Assembly (NCBI RefSeq): GCF_025148785.1 | Contig: NZ_CP102271.1 | Coordinates: 2,287,972-2,351,971 of the forward strand | Length of the DNA stretch: 64,000 nt | Direction: 5' to 3' | Source: Catenibacterium mitsuokai | Lineage (GTDB): Bacteria > Bacillota_I > Bacilli_A > Erysipelotrichales > Coprobacillaceae | Shown here: piece after piece, positions 25,308-34,537 of the stretch | Layout of the letters: each line of letters starts with the position of its first letter | Position numbering within the stretch: the first letter of the stretch is position 1 | Translations under genes and position numbers: made by a program | Notes under the pieces: generated by a model | What the model was told of the DNA's origin: nothing | Database searches by the model: none | Seen by the model: only the letters and a program-made list of their open reading frames with translations

Positions 25308-26513
25308 TTATCTAAAGAACGCTCCTGTAGCGATATAGTATGCAAGTTTGATAATTGCAACGATACAATTCCATAAAAAGCGAACAAACCATCCACCAAA
25401 CTTTGCTGCTAATTCACCAATATAACTTACCAAAGATTCAAGTGCACCCATTTCTCCAGTTACATAAGTTTTGTTAATCTGCCAATATGGTCTAAAACTA
25501 AAATAAACAAGAATCGCATCAATAAGTAATAATGGTACCCCAATCATCGGAATTAAGAAGAATAGAATAAGACCATAAATTGTTAATGATTTTATGCTCT
25601 CTACATTCCAAGAATTCCATTTTTTCTGTCCATAAAACTTTGCATCCTCTAGCTGATTTTGAGTATGTTCATCACTATAAATTTCAGCTGCTTTAGTACG
25701 TAACTTCAGACATTTTTGGTAGTCATATTTACTTGCAATAAATGTAGAATTGTCCTTTTCATCGTAAAAATAACAATTATTTGAATATGAAATAATATTA
25801 TATGCAGTATTACGCTTAAAGTCATTATCAGCAGGATGTGCCTCAATATAAGTATCAATTTCCTGGAACGCCAAATCTTCGTCACCCTTATTAAGGTGTA
25901 AATTGATTTGTTCTGAATGACCAATAGAAGAATTTGGAGTTAATTCCAATAATTTATTAATTCTCTTTTGAGCATCTTCATAATCCTTAGTTCCTGTAAT
26001 AGCCATTCTTGCTCCTAACCAATGAAGATTGATGGCGTCGTTAAAAATATTAATTCCATCATCAATAGTTTTAACAGCCTTACCGTAATTCTGCATATCA
26101 AAATAGCATCTAGCTAATACATTATATGCATCTGGATCGTTTACCTTACCTTCAATAGCTTCTTCAGCACACTGAGTAGCCAATTTAATGTCACCCTTAC
26201 GATAGTACTGCTTAGCTTCTTCAATAAGACTCTTCATCTTTTCTTCTGCGTAATCTTTTATTTTTCCTTCTTTATAGGCTTTATCTAAAGATGTATCATA
26301 CTCTTTTCTTTTAGTTGCTTTAACTAAATATCTAAAGCCCTCACCAACTTTTTCAAGAATGCTGTCTATAAGTATTAATTGCTCTTTATCATTACATGCA
26401 CTTTGTCTCTTTGTCCAAAGTCTCTGAATTTCTTTTAATTTGCTTTTGATAGTCGGTTCATCCCAAGAACGGTCAAGAGCTAATTCTTTATAAAGATCAT
26501 ATGTAATAACCAT
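25308..26513 (-). CDS. J-domain-like TPR membrane protein
   Basis: A 401-residue protein. Residues 1-80 have the helical pattern of a J-domain (YDLYKELALDRSWDEPTIK, then KATKRKEYDTSLDKA), but the HPD tripeptide that activates Hsp70 is absent; the place reads WTKRQSACND. Residues about 95-240 are TPR-like repeats (YYRKGDIKLATQCAEEAI, DAYNVLARCYFDMQNYGKAV). Near 305-335 there is a strong membrane hairpin (GLILFFLIPMIGVPLLLID), and the C-terminus is amphipathic. The gene follows the Hsp70 gene by 11 bases. It probably docks the Hsp70 or its clients at the membrane. Confidence 0.75.
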   Translation of the reverse strand: MVITYDLYKELALDRSWDEPTIKSKLKEIQRLWTKRQSACNDKEQLILIDSILEKVGEGFRYLVKATKRKEYDTSLDKAYKEGKIKDYAEEKMKSLIEEAKQYYRKGDIKLATQCAEEAIEGKVNDPDAYNVLARCYFDMQNYGKAVKTIDDGINIFNDAINLHWLGARMAITGTKDYEDAQKRINKLLELTPNSSIGHSEQINLHLNKGDEDLAFQEIDTYIEAHPADNDFKRNTAYNIISYSNNCYFYDEKDNSTFIASKYDYQKCLKLRTKAAEIYSDEHTQNQLEDAKFYGQKKWNSWNVESIKSLTIYGLILFFLIPMIGVPLLLIDAILVYFSFRPYWQINKTYVTGEMGALESLVSYIGELAAKFGGWFVRFLWNCIVAIIKLAYYIATGAFFR

Positions 26514-26524
26514 AACTTTTCTCC

Positions 26525-28090
26525 CTATTCACCACTAATATTTAATCTACTAATACTATCTATGTTTCTTTTTACCTCTTCTTCAGATAGGTTTGAAACA
26601 CGATCAATATGCATTTCACCTAAATCACATTGTAAATCCTGGTCATATACCCTTACATGAATTATTGAATTCTCATCACATGCAATAGTAACCTCAATAC
26701 CAACTATTTGTTCACGAGGAGTAATTTCAATAACAGCTGTACCAATTATTGTAACATATCGCAAATCTTCTTCTTCACCTTGAGTGACTTGAATTTTTAA
26801 TGTCTCCTGATACGGAACAGTTGTTTGGTAATAATTTGTTTTTTCAGCCGGAACCTGAACATTCTTTGGTAAAATTACAGAATTTGATTGTTCATTGTAT
26901 TCATTAGTAATAACAATCCCAATACCATGTGAAGTTACATCTGTAAATGAATATTTCTTGGCTGGTTCAGGTATATCTATTACTTGAACATCTTCTTTTG
27001 TACTTCCTGTTGTTTCTGATTTAGCTTTTTGCGTTTTTAACACATCTAACACATGGTATGCTGCACCAATTGCAACAGCCTCATCAGGATGAACTTCAGA
27101 AGAAGGTATAATTCCAGTTTCTTCCTCAATAAAGTCACGAACAACTGGCATTCTTGTTGATCCACCAACGATCAAGATTTTATCTAAATCTTCATATTCA
27201 ATTCCTGCTTCATCGCAGGCATTCTCCATACTGCTGACTGTTTTATAAAGTAATGGTTCTACAAGATCAAGAAAATCTTCTTTAGTAAGCGTATATTTGA
27301 ATGGCTGTCCACCAACATTTAAAGTGATTTTTGTTTTATCTTTTGATGATAATGATTTTTTTGCACTCTCAGCTTTTAATTGTAAATCTTGACGTGCTGT
27401 CATATCCTTAGAAATATCAATTCCATTTTCTAGTGCTTCTTCCATTACAGCTTCAATAATCTTAGAATCAAAATCATATCCACCTAATTTTCTATCACCA
27501 GATGTACCTAATACAGTTATAGAATCACTATTAAAACGTATAATAGTAACATCGAATGTTCCACCACCTAAGTCATAAACCATAACTGTTTGCTCTTTAT
27601 CTGTTCCTTTAGAAATTCCAAAAGAAAGTGCTGCGGCAGTTGGTTCATTGATAATAGCAAGCACATTTAAACCAGCAATTTTCCCTGCATCCATAGTAGC
27701 TTTACGTTGTGCCTCATTAAAATATGCAGGTACTGTTACAACTGCACCATCTACAGTATCTCCGAGATAACTTTCAGCATCTTTTTTCATTTTTGACAAA
27801 ATAATAGCCGAGATAGCCTCAGGTGAATATTTTTCTCCTGATTCAGTAGTGAAAAAATAATCTCGTTCTCCCATATGACGTTTGACAAACTGTTCAAAAT
27901 TTTGAGGATCAAATAGACTTTGTGATTTAGCCTCTTTACCTACTACAGTACTATCCTCATCAAATAATACAGCCGAAGGAGTGATGTTATCTCCTTCACT
28001 ATTTGGAATAATTTCAGGTTGTCCATTATCATTTATGTAAGCCATGCATGAAAAAGTTGTACCTAAATCAATCCCTATGTACTTTCCCAT
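26525..28090 (-). CDS. Hsp70 (DnaK-like) chaperone with a shortened C-terminus
   Basis: A 521-residue Hsp70. The nucleotide-binding domain (1 to about 375) is complete: GIDLGTTFSCMAY, VVTVPAYFNEAQRKAT, INEPTAAALSFG, VYDLGGGTFDV and ILIVGGSTRMPVVRD. A linker and a substrate-binding beta domain-like part follow (about 395-500), but the helical lid is missing, so it is about 90 residues shorter than DnaK. It is flanked by a J-like protein, not by grpE or dnaJ, so it is a dedicated, not the housekeeping, Hsp70. It likely handles a client made in this operon. Confidence 0.9.
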   Translation of the reverse strand: MGKYIGIDLGTTFSCMAYINDNGQPEIIPNSEGDNITPSAVLFDEDSTVVGKEAKSQSLFDPQNFEQFVKRHMGERDYFFTTESGEKYSPEAISAIILSKMKKDAESYLGDTVDGAVVTVPAYFNEAQRKATMDAGKIAGLNVLAIINEPTAAALSFGISKGTDKEQTVMVYDLGGGTFDVTIIRFNSDSITVLGTSGDRKLGGYDFDSKIIEAVMEEALENGIDISKDMTARQDLQLKAESAKKSLSSKDKTKITLNVGGQPFKYTLTKEDFLDLVEPLLYKTVSSMENACDEAGIEYEDLDKILIVGGSTRMPVVRDFIEEETGIIPSSEVHPDEAVAIGAAYHVLDVLKTQKAKSETTGSTKEDVQVIDIPEPAKKYSFTDVTSHGIGIVITNEYNEQSNSVILPKNVQVPAEKTNYYQTTVPYQETLKIQVTQGEEEDLRYVTIIGTAVIEITPREQIVGIEVTIACDENSIIHVRVYDQDLQCDLGEMHIDRVSNLSEEEVKRNIDSISRLNISGE

Positions 28091-28105
28091 AATAATCTCC
28101 CTTCT

Positions 28106-29689
28106 TTATTTAAATAATTTATTGAAAAAGCCGTTTTTATTCTTTTTTCGTTTTGCTTTAGACACAACGACATTAAAAACACGACTAATTCGATTAGTTG
28201 AATTTGTAATTACAATTGTGGTTTCGCCACACTTCTTTGCATATAATACATTTTTTACAACATTCACAATATCAGAATTATTTGATCTAATTGTAATGTC
28301 TCCGTCCATACAATCATCCGGAACACATTTATATGTTAATTCTACTTCTTGTAATGCTTCTATCTTTATATTTCCATTTTCATCAACAGGAGCACCAAAT
28401 TCCAAGTCTTGTAGATGATGTTTAACTGTACAAATACACTGTGCTGACACATTCTCTGCTGTACAAATAATTCTGCATGATCCCGGACCAACTGCCTCAA
28501 CATTTCCTTTGTTATCTACTCTTAGTACTTTCTCATCTGTACTTTTCCATAAAATAGCATCGACATTGTCAGCATCAACAGGATAATAATCTAATATAAG
28601 ATTTTCAGTATCAGAAACACCCATCAATAAAGTATCATCAGACAAAACCAAACTTGTTATTCTATTACGCTTATATACATGTATATTTTTCGTAAAAAAG
28701 GGCTGTTTAGTACCCAATTTATACACTTCTAAGACACAATCACCCTCTGATAAACCATAAACTGATAATCCATCACAAGAAGCAATCTTTTCATTTCTCA
28801 CTTTAAATATAAGCTTTGGAATTATTCCAACATTAGGACTTTGAGTGATTTCTATGCGTATACTTTTACCAGTTTCTACACTTTTTTCAGTTTTTATATT
28901 GATAATTGGCTCTATTGCTGAAATCACTTTAAGTTCTTTAGCTAATTTATTACCACCCTTAATACTTTCTAAGCATCTTCTAAATGCCACAGTTAACGGC
29001 ATTTGTATAAAACATTGAAAAATCATGTCAAACACTTTATCTTTTGTTACTTCAAAACACCAATTATTATTAGCAATAGATAGAATTCTATTTTCATTTC
29101 CAATAACCAAAACAAATGCTGGTTTGTGAACTGATATTCTTTCCAAATATCTTGCTCCTTGCTCCAAACTATCAATTACAATAAAAAGTATCGAATTATC
29201 TGTTTCTTCGTATTCACATTTTTCACCTATCGTACTCACTCTAACGGCACAAAACAGATTATTAATATCAATCTTTAAAATATCATCTAATAGATCTTGA
29301 TGAATTGATGAAACCAGAAATGTTGCATCAACTACCGTTCTATGGTAAGACGTTATTCCAGCTTTCTTAATCAACTGATTCAGTTTCCCCATTCTCTTTG
29401 GAAGAGAATCAACAATTGGAAATTGTGTATTTCTGAACCCTACGCACTTATCATGATTATTCGATATAAAACGAACAATCTCTGCATCTTGATCAGTTCC
29501 AATAAATGAAAGAATAAAATCATCGTGCACCTCGGCATACAGAGCATCTATAATTTCCGGTGCCCATTGCCAAATATATTCATCCGAGTACTGAACTAGT
29601 CTACTAAAAGCTGGAATTTGAACGCCATCTATTACAACCTTAAGCTGAGGCTTATATGGATTATATTCAATTTCAACTTCACGTGGCAT
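28106..29689 (-). CDS. Protein with C-terminal BIG2-like immunoglobulin domains
   Basis: A protein of about 527 residues without a signal peptide. The first 250 residues are an unrecognized mixed alpha/beta region (DDFILSFIGTDQDAEIVRF; CFIQMPLTVAFRRCLE). From about 330 there are beta-sandwich repeats of the BIG2 type: RITSLVLSDDTLLMG ... ILWKSTDEKVLRVDNKGNVE ... GPGSCRIICTA. A further degenerate copy follows, then a basic tail KAKRKKNKNGFFNKLFK. BIG2 domains are usually extracellular, so their presence without a Sec signal is odd and would fit a non-Sec route. ATG at 29689 with GGGAGG is chosen over a GTG five codons earlier. It sits 15 bases ahead of the Hsp70 gene. Confidence 0.7.
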   Translation of the reverse strand: MPREVEIEYNPYKPQLKVVIDGVQIPAFSRLVQYSDEYIWQWAPEIIDALYAEVHDDFILSFIGTDQDAEIVRFISNNHDKCVGFRNTQFPIVDSLPKRMGKLNQLIKKAGITSYHRTVVDATFLVSSIHQDLLDDILKIDINNLFCAVRVSTIGEKCEYEETDNSILFIVIDSLEQGARYLERISVHKPAFVLVIGNENRILSIANNNWCFEVTKDKVFDMIFQCFIQMPLTVAFRRCLESIKGGNKLAKELKVISAIEPIINIKTEKSVETGKSIRIEITQSPNVGIIPKLIFKVRNEKIASCDGLSVYGLSEGDCVLEVYKLGTKQPFFTKNIHVYKRNRITSLVLSDDTLLMGVSDTENLILDYYPVDADNVDAILWKSTDEKVLRVDNKGNVEAVGPGSCRIICTAENVSAQCICTVKHHLQDLEFGAPVDENGNIKIEALQEVELTYKCVPDDCMDGDITIRSNNSDIVNVVKNVLYAKKCGETTIVITNSTNRISRVFNVVVSKAKRKKNKNGFFNKLFK

Positions 29690-29716
29690 ATAAATACCTC
29701 CCACATACTATATTTT

Positions 29717-30241
29717 TTATCTGTCAAAATCATCGTCTTTATCTTTGGTATTCTTCTCAGTGTTATTTTCCTTATATTTAACACGAGCTCCTCCATCTCC
29801 ATGCTGTTTGTCATCACCTTCATTACCCTCGCTTGAAGACTCTTTTTTCTCTTCATTTCCTTCTTTAGGTTTAGAAACATCATAACGAAGATTATTAACA
29901 AACTTATCGCGCTTTTCCTTAGCAGTCTCTACTGGCTTATCACTTTTATCGCCTTCTTTATTTTCTTTACCATCATCCTTTTTAAACAAACGATTTTTTA
30001 TTCCCGTTAAAAATCCTTGTTTTTGTTCACCTTGATTTTCATTGGCCTCTTTTTTATTTCCTTTTTCACCAGATGATTCTTTAGAATCTAATGCATCTAA
30101 TTTTTTATTAAAGTCATCATTACAAGCTTCTTTTGATTCCTTTATTTTACCAGTAGATTTTTCTGCATTATCGGTCTTTTCATTTGCTTCATTTCCTTCT
30201 CTTTTTGAATCGCTAGTTTCATTAAATTTTCCAATTGACAT
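29717..30241 (-). CDS. Highly charged, intrinsically disordered protein
   Basis: 174 residues composed mainly of Lys, Glu, Asp, Asn, Ser and Gly with almost no hydrophobic residues except a short segment GFLTGIKNRLFKKDD (about 76-90). No domain is recognizable. It lies between the ATPase gene (12-base gap) and the BIG2 gene (27-base gap) and is therefore a real operon member. GIKNRLFKK resembles the GFFNKLFK tail of the BIG2 protein, a shared short motif that could be a docking peptide for a common partner. Confidence 0.65.
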   Translation of the reverse strand: MSIGKFNETSDSKREGNEANEKTDNAEKSTGKIKESKEACNDDFNKKLDALDSKESSGEKGNKKEANENQGEQKQGFLTGIKNRLFKKDDGKENKEGDKSDKPVETAKEKRDKFVNNLRYDVSKPKEGNEEKKESSSEGNEGDDKQHGDGGARVKYKENNTEKNTKDKDDDFDR

Positions 30242-30253
30242 TTTGATATCTCC

Positions 30254-33200
30254 CTATAATTCTATTGAAAACATTCTATATAACATTCTACAAACCATTG
30301 CTAATTTGTTATTTCTGTTATATTTTATCTGTCCCCCAACTCCTGCAATATAAATCAAGAACAAAATTAATTCTGTTTTAATTTTTTCTGAATCTATAGT
30401 CACATAAAGAGAAAGAGCATTAAATATCTTTTCAAACCATACCTCCATACCTTCCTCATATTCAGTTACAAGGTCTCTAAATTCTTTTGTATTCTCATCA
30501 TATTCCAAGAACTCAGTGTATGTAGGAATTCCAGTAGTAGGAATAATTTCAAATAAATGATCGCATTCGACTAAATCCATTAATAGTTGTCCAAAATACT
30601 TACGGCTACAGTTCTTCTGTGAAAATATTTTTTCATTATATGATAATACAATTTCATCCATTTCACGTTTCTTATCCGCAGTCAATTCTGATTTTTTAAT
30701 AATTGATCTTATTTTCATAGGCGAAAAACGATTGCTATGATATTGATTAATAAGTTCAACAACTATATTCCCTTTAACACTTCTAAGTAGAGTTGTATCA
30801 GTATATTCAACCTCAGCATTATAACGATCATCCCATCTGTCTATTTTCATAAGAACTGGTGAGAGCCACCCTTTTTGGAATACTGCTGCAACACCCACAT
30901 TTAAACGAGATAACTCGCTTGTCTGTTCCTCATTTAGAGAGAGCGCACTTCCAAGTTCTTCACAAGCGTCCTTTGCTGGTGTATTCATAATGATTTTAGT
31001 AGCTGTGTTTTCTATCGCTGATGTATCGACCGCCATCGGAGATTGGTCAATAATAATAAAACCTTCTCCATATGTTCTCATTTCTTTAATAGAATTACTG
31101 ATCATTTCTACTGATTTACCAACCATATTTGCTCCCTCTTGATTCTGATCTTTAGAAGTTCTTTTTAAGAGGTTGTGTGCTTCTTCCAAAACTGTTACAT
31201 GTTTAAGTTGAGAATTAAGAGATAGACTCTTATTTTCTTTTCGTTGTGATTTTCTATACTCATTAAGTTTCATAATAAGTACACCCATAATTAAGGCAAT
31301 TGCTTCATCTGAGCCTAATTCGCTCAAATCAATAACAACGTTTGAATCAAATAACAAAGAATCATCAATACCTACACTATTTTTAAAAATCACACCATTA
31401 ATACCTACTGTCATGGACTGTACACGCGTTAATAATGCACCTTTGTAATCACCCTTAGAATCAGCAGAATAGTCTGATGTATTTATAATTTGAGGTAATA
31501 ATTCTAATACATCTGCAAAAACAGGATATTTATGATCACAAATTCCAGGAATCCAAATCGATTTTTGTACATCCCATCCACATTTAACATACGCATTCAC
31601 CACAGCTTCTTTTAAGATTGCTGGCATCGCTGCATAAAGTGGCCAAGATGCATTAAATATCTGTAATAGTTGTTCTATATGCGATAATAAGTGAATACTT
31701 TCTGGAAATTGAAACGGATTAATTTTTAGCATTCTGTAAGCATTAGGATCTGTTGTAAATATTTTAATTCCTTTTAATCCACCAAATATTTGTTTATATT
31801 CACCCTTCGCTGGTTCAATTATCATTATTTTTACATCATTTTGAATTACTGATTCTAGCAATTGATAAGTAGCATAAGATTTACCAGAACCTGAAGACCC
31901 AGTAATAAAACAATGGGATGCTAATAAATCCAAGTCCATTTTCACACGAGTATCTTCAACAACTCCCATATGATAAATGCTGCCAAAATCGATACTACGC
32001 TTTGGCTGTTTATTTTCATATACAACAGAGCGACCAAATTCAGCCATTTCTACAATAGCAAGTCCGGCAACTGATTTTTTTGGAAATCCCATCACCAATG
32101 GGAGTTCATATCCACTTACTAAATTTGTAGGTGTTACCAACTGTTTTGTATACCCCCCATCAAAAGATGGCATTTCTGCTTCAGGATGTGCAAAATGTAA
32201 TATATAATCCAATATTTTTTCTATTGAATCACTTTGATTCATTGACCATATATTTAAATGAGCACTTTCAACATTCGAATTATCTCCTGTCATTAGCGCC
32301 TTATAAGTATTACTAGAAAGGGCTGTAGTATGAATATCTTTAGATATAAAGTAACCACAGAATTCCCACATTCCAAATGACTCACATGTTTTAAAACGTT
32401 CTAACTCATCTTTTGCACGTTCAAGTAAAGTGGTTACACCTTTATTTTCATAATTTAGTGTTATTGTTTTAGAACTACCTGTTGATGTTGTTGTTCCACG
32501 TGTTCTTCCTTCTGTGGAACTTGAACCTGTACTATCTGAAATAGATTGTGTAAATGAATTACCAGATGTATATGAAGAGAATGAACCATTAGAATAACCT
32601 GTACTGCTTCCCCCTCCTAGTGACCATCCACCAGAGGAATAGCTACCATTCGAGCTACTAGTAGAACTTTGCCCATAATTTGATCCATTTGATTTTGAGG
32701 AACTTTTCGTATTTGAATTACTCACACTTCTATTTACTGATTTAGAAAAACTTGCAGAGATACTTTCATTTACTGCACTACTTTCATTTTCACCATAAGC
32801 AATCGATAATTTCGCATGTGGTGAAAGAGATGAATATAGTTCTTCATATCCATATTTTCTTTGTTGCATTGTTGCATCATCTAATGGTGTTGCAATAAAA
32901 ATAGCTGTGTATACCTTCCCACTTAATGTATCGATAAACTTTTCCATCCCCTGAACAAAAGATTCTGTCTCAAATTCTTTTTCTCTCATAGATGGAACCA
33001 TTGAAACTGAAGAAAGACTCTTTATTCCTGATTTTTTGATCTTTTCAATCATCAGTTCACTCTCTGATATAGTTAATGAATTATATGTAATACCAGGAAA
33101 ATTACCTTTTAGCGTAGACTCTAATACATCCCCTGCAATAGCGGCATTATTTCTAGATCTTATACCTATATAGAATCTTATTTTATTTCCTTCACTATCA

Positions 33201-33505
33201 ATAATAAGAGAAACAGCACTTCCAAAACTATGAATAGCTGAATAAACACTTTTTAACTTATCTACAAACTTTTCTTTTTTATCAAATACAAGTTTTGTGA
33301 TTTCAATAATTCTCATATTTGAAACATCCAATACACTTCTTGAAACAGGTAAAATTGGAGCTGAAGAAAAAGAATCTAAATAAGAGCGATTCAAATAAAT
33401 ATCCGCCACATTAAATCCCTGTGCAAGTTGTAACTCAGTATTCACTCTTTTTTCAGATTCATTCCATGCATCTTCATACTGTACATATCTCTTTTGTTCG
33501 GTCAT
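30254..33505 (-). CDS. VirB4/HerA-like (DUF87-type) P-loop ATPase
   Basis: A 1,083-residue protein. Walker A is GSSGSGKS (536-543) within HCFITGSSGSGKSYATYQLL, and Walker B is VTVLEEAH (770-777), followed by FIIIDQSP. This is the HerA/VirB4/FtsK-like hexameric motor fold that moves DNA or protein. A Ser/Gly-rich low-complexity linker lies at about 242-345. The N-terminal 240 residues have a FxIGIRSR-type fold as in conjugation-related ATPases. There are no membrane helices. It is the first gene of the operon that also encodes the Hsp70 and the J-like protein, so it is probably the motor of an export or defence complex. Start ATG has AAGGAGACAG. Confidence 0.85.
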   Translation of the reverse strand: MTEQKRYVQYEDAWNESEKRVNTELQLAQGFNVADIYLNRSYLDSFSSAPILPVSRSVLDVSNMRIIEITKLVFDKKEKFVDKLKSVYSAIHSFGSAVSLIIDSEGNKIRFYIGIRSRNNAAIAGDVLESTLKGNFPGITYNSLTISESELMIEKIKKSGIKSLSSVSMVPSMREKEFETESFVQGMEKFIDTLSGKVYTAIFIATPLDDATMQQRKYGYEELYSSLSPHAKLSIAYGENESSAVNESISASFSKSVNRSVSNSNTKSSSKSNGSNYGQSSTSSSNGSYSSGGWSLGGGSSTGYSNGSFSSYTSGNSFTQSISDSTGSSSTEGRTRGTTTSTGSSKTITLNYENKGVTTLLERAKDELERFKTCESFGMWEFCGYFISKDIHTTALSSNTYKALMTGDNSNVESAHLNIWSMNQSDSIEKILDYILHFAHPEAEMPSFDGGYTKQLVTPTNLVSGYELPLVMGFPKKSVAGLAIVEMAEFGRSVVYENKQPKRSIDFGSIYHMGVVEDTRVKMDLDLLASHCFITGSSGSGKSYATYQLLESVIQNDVKIMIIEPAKGEYKQIFGGLKGIKIFTTDPNAYRMLKINPFQFPESIHLLSHIEQLLQIFNASWPLYAAMPAILKEAVVNAYVKCGWDVQKSIWIPGICDHKYPVFADVLELLPQIINTSDYSADSKGDYKGALLTRVQSMTVGINGVIFKNSVGIDDSLLFDSNVVIDLSELGSDEAIALIMGVLIMKLNEYRKSQRKENKSLSLNSQLKHVTVLEEAHNLLKRTSKDQNQEGANMVGKSVEMISNSIKEMRTYGEGFIIIDQSPMAVDTSAIENTATKIIMNTPAKDACEELGSALSLNEEQTSELSRLNVGVAAVFQKGWLSPVLMKIDRWDDRYNAEVEYTDTTLLRSVKGNIVVELINQYHSNRFSPMKIRSIIKKSELTADKKREMDEIVLSYNEKIFSQKNCSRKYFGQLLMDLVECDHLFEIIPTTGIPTYTEFLEYDENTKEFRDLVTEYEEGMEVWFEKIFNALSLYVTIDSEKIKTELILFLIYIAGVGGQIKYNRNNKLAMVCRMLYRMFSIEL

Positions 33506-33830
33506 TTCTCTGTCTCCTTACTACTGCTATACTTTTTAATCGTTAATTATTAAACAATACGTTCTTCAATCACTAATTTTAAAAAAATCAAAATCAGATG
33601 ACCAATAAATGTAACAAATTATTATCCACACAATTAGAAAATTTACATTTTTTAATTGTTCAAGTAACCTATATTTTTTTAGATACATTGTCTCTATTAC
33701 GATATCATTTATCACCTCTTCCAATTATCAAAATGTAATAATATGTATTTATAGTTCACTAATAAAATGTGCACAATGTAAGAATTAACATCTCCGAGCA
33801 TTAGAAAACATGCCTCTCAGCATGTTATGA
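33506..33830. other. AT-rich intergenic stretch upstream of the ATPase operon
   Basis: No gene is seen. A plausible weak promoter on the minus strand is TTAATA-17-TATAGC just ahead of the ATPase gene. A hairpin AACATGC/GCATGTT at about 33807-33826 followed on the minus strand by TTTTCT can terminate the pseudogene at its right. Confidence 0.4.
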
Positions 33831-34351
33831 CTAGCTATCCTTAATAACCACTGTTCGATTTAGTTTTGCTACCTCTTCATTAAACCCTTCTTCATTCCAT
33901 TCATTTTTATAGTAAAGACTCTTATAACTCAATGAAGAGACTTTATTAATCTTTGTGGAATCAACTCCTTTCTCCAACAAACGATTCCTTACAGTTAGAC
34001 CACGCTCATACCCAAGCTTCTGTAGTCTTTCGCCAGATGTGGTCTTGTCAAAGGCTGTCGCACCATAGATATTTACTGCACTAGCATAGTTACTCAAATA
34101 GAGACAACACTATTCAATTTTTCTGGATTCAACAAAGTGAAGGAGTTCTTTTCGAACCCTAGCCCAGTCAACCAATACTTATTTTTAATATCATTATAGT
34201 TATTACTAACCATAAATACTGCATTATAATCAGTGTCTTGGCCTACCTTACTTACCTTTGGCGAACTTTTGTAACCTTTGTTACTGATGGGGTTACTGTC
34301 ACTGAAATGAATATTGTCTTTGTTCATACCCGATTCAATTAGGCTGACCAA
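33831..34351 (-). pseudogene. OmpA-like domain protein, frameshifted and 5'-truncated
   Basis: Two overlapping frames read as one protein. The first (34351 to 34094) has YNAVFMVSNNYNDIKNKYWL and ends LNSVVSI. The second (from TTG at 34097) continues SNYASAVNIYGATAFDK and then GYERGLTVRNRLLEKGVDSTKI and LNRTVVI. The second part has the OmpA-C pattern: a beta strand with a GxT-like turn, RA/V...L..KGV...I, and a final N-R-x-V-x-I. A one-base shift separates the halves, and no secretion signal or true start remains. It is a relic of a larger surface or receptor protein. Confidence 0.55.
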
Positions 34352-34537
34352 TTATATTTTACAGGAACAGGTTTTCTTATTTTGAAACCTTTTGCAAAAA
34401 TTGAAATTTATGTTAAAAATTGCATATATTTACAAATATAACACTATATCCAAATGTAAATTTATTCTTATGGTAAACTTTAGAAAATTATTAAATTCTT
34501 ATTGTATAGGTGAAGAAGAAAGGAATAATGACGTCAA

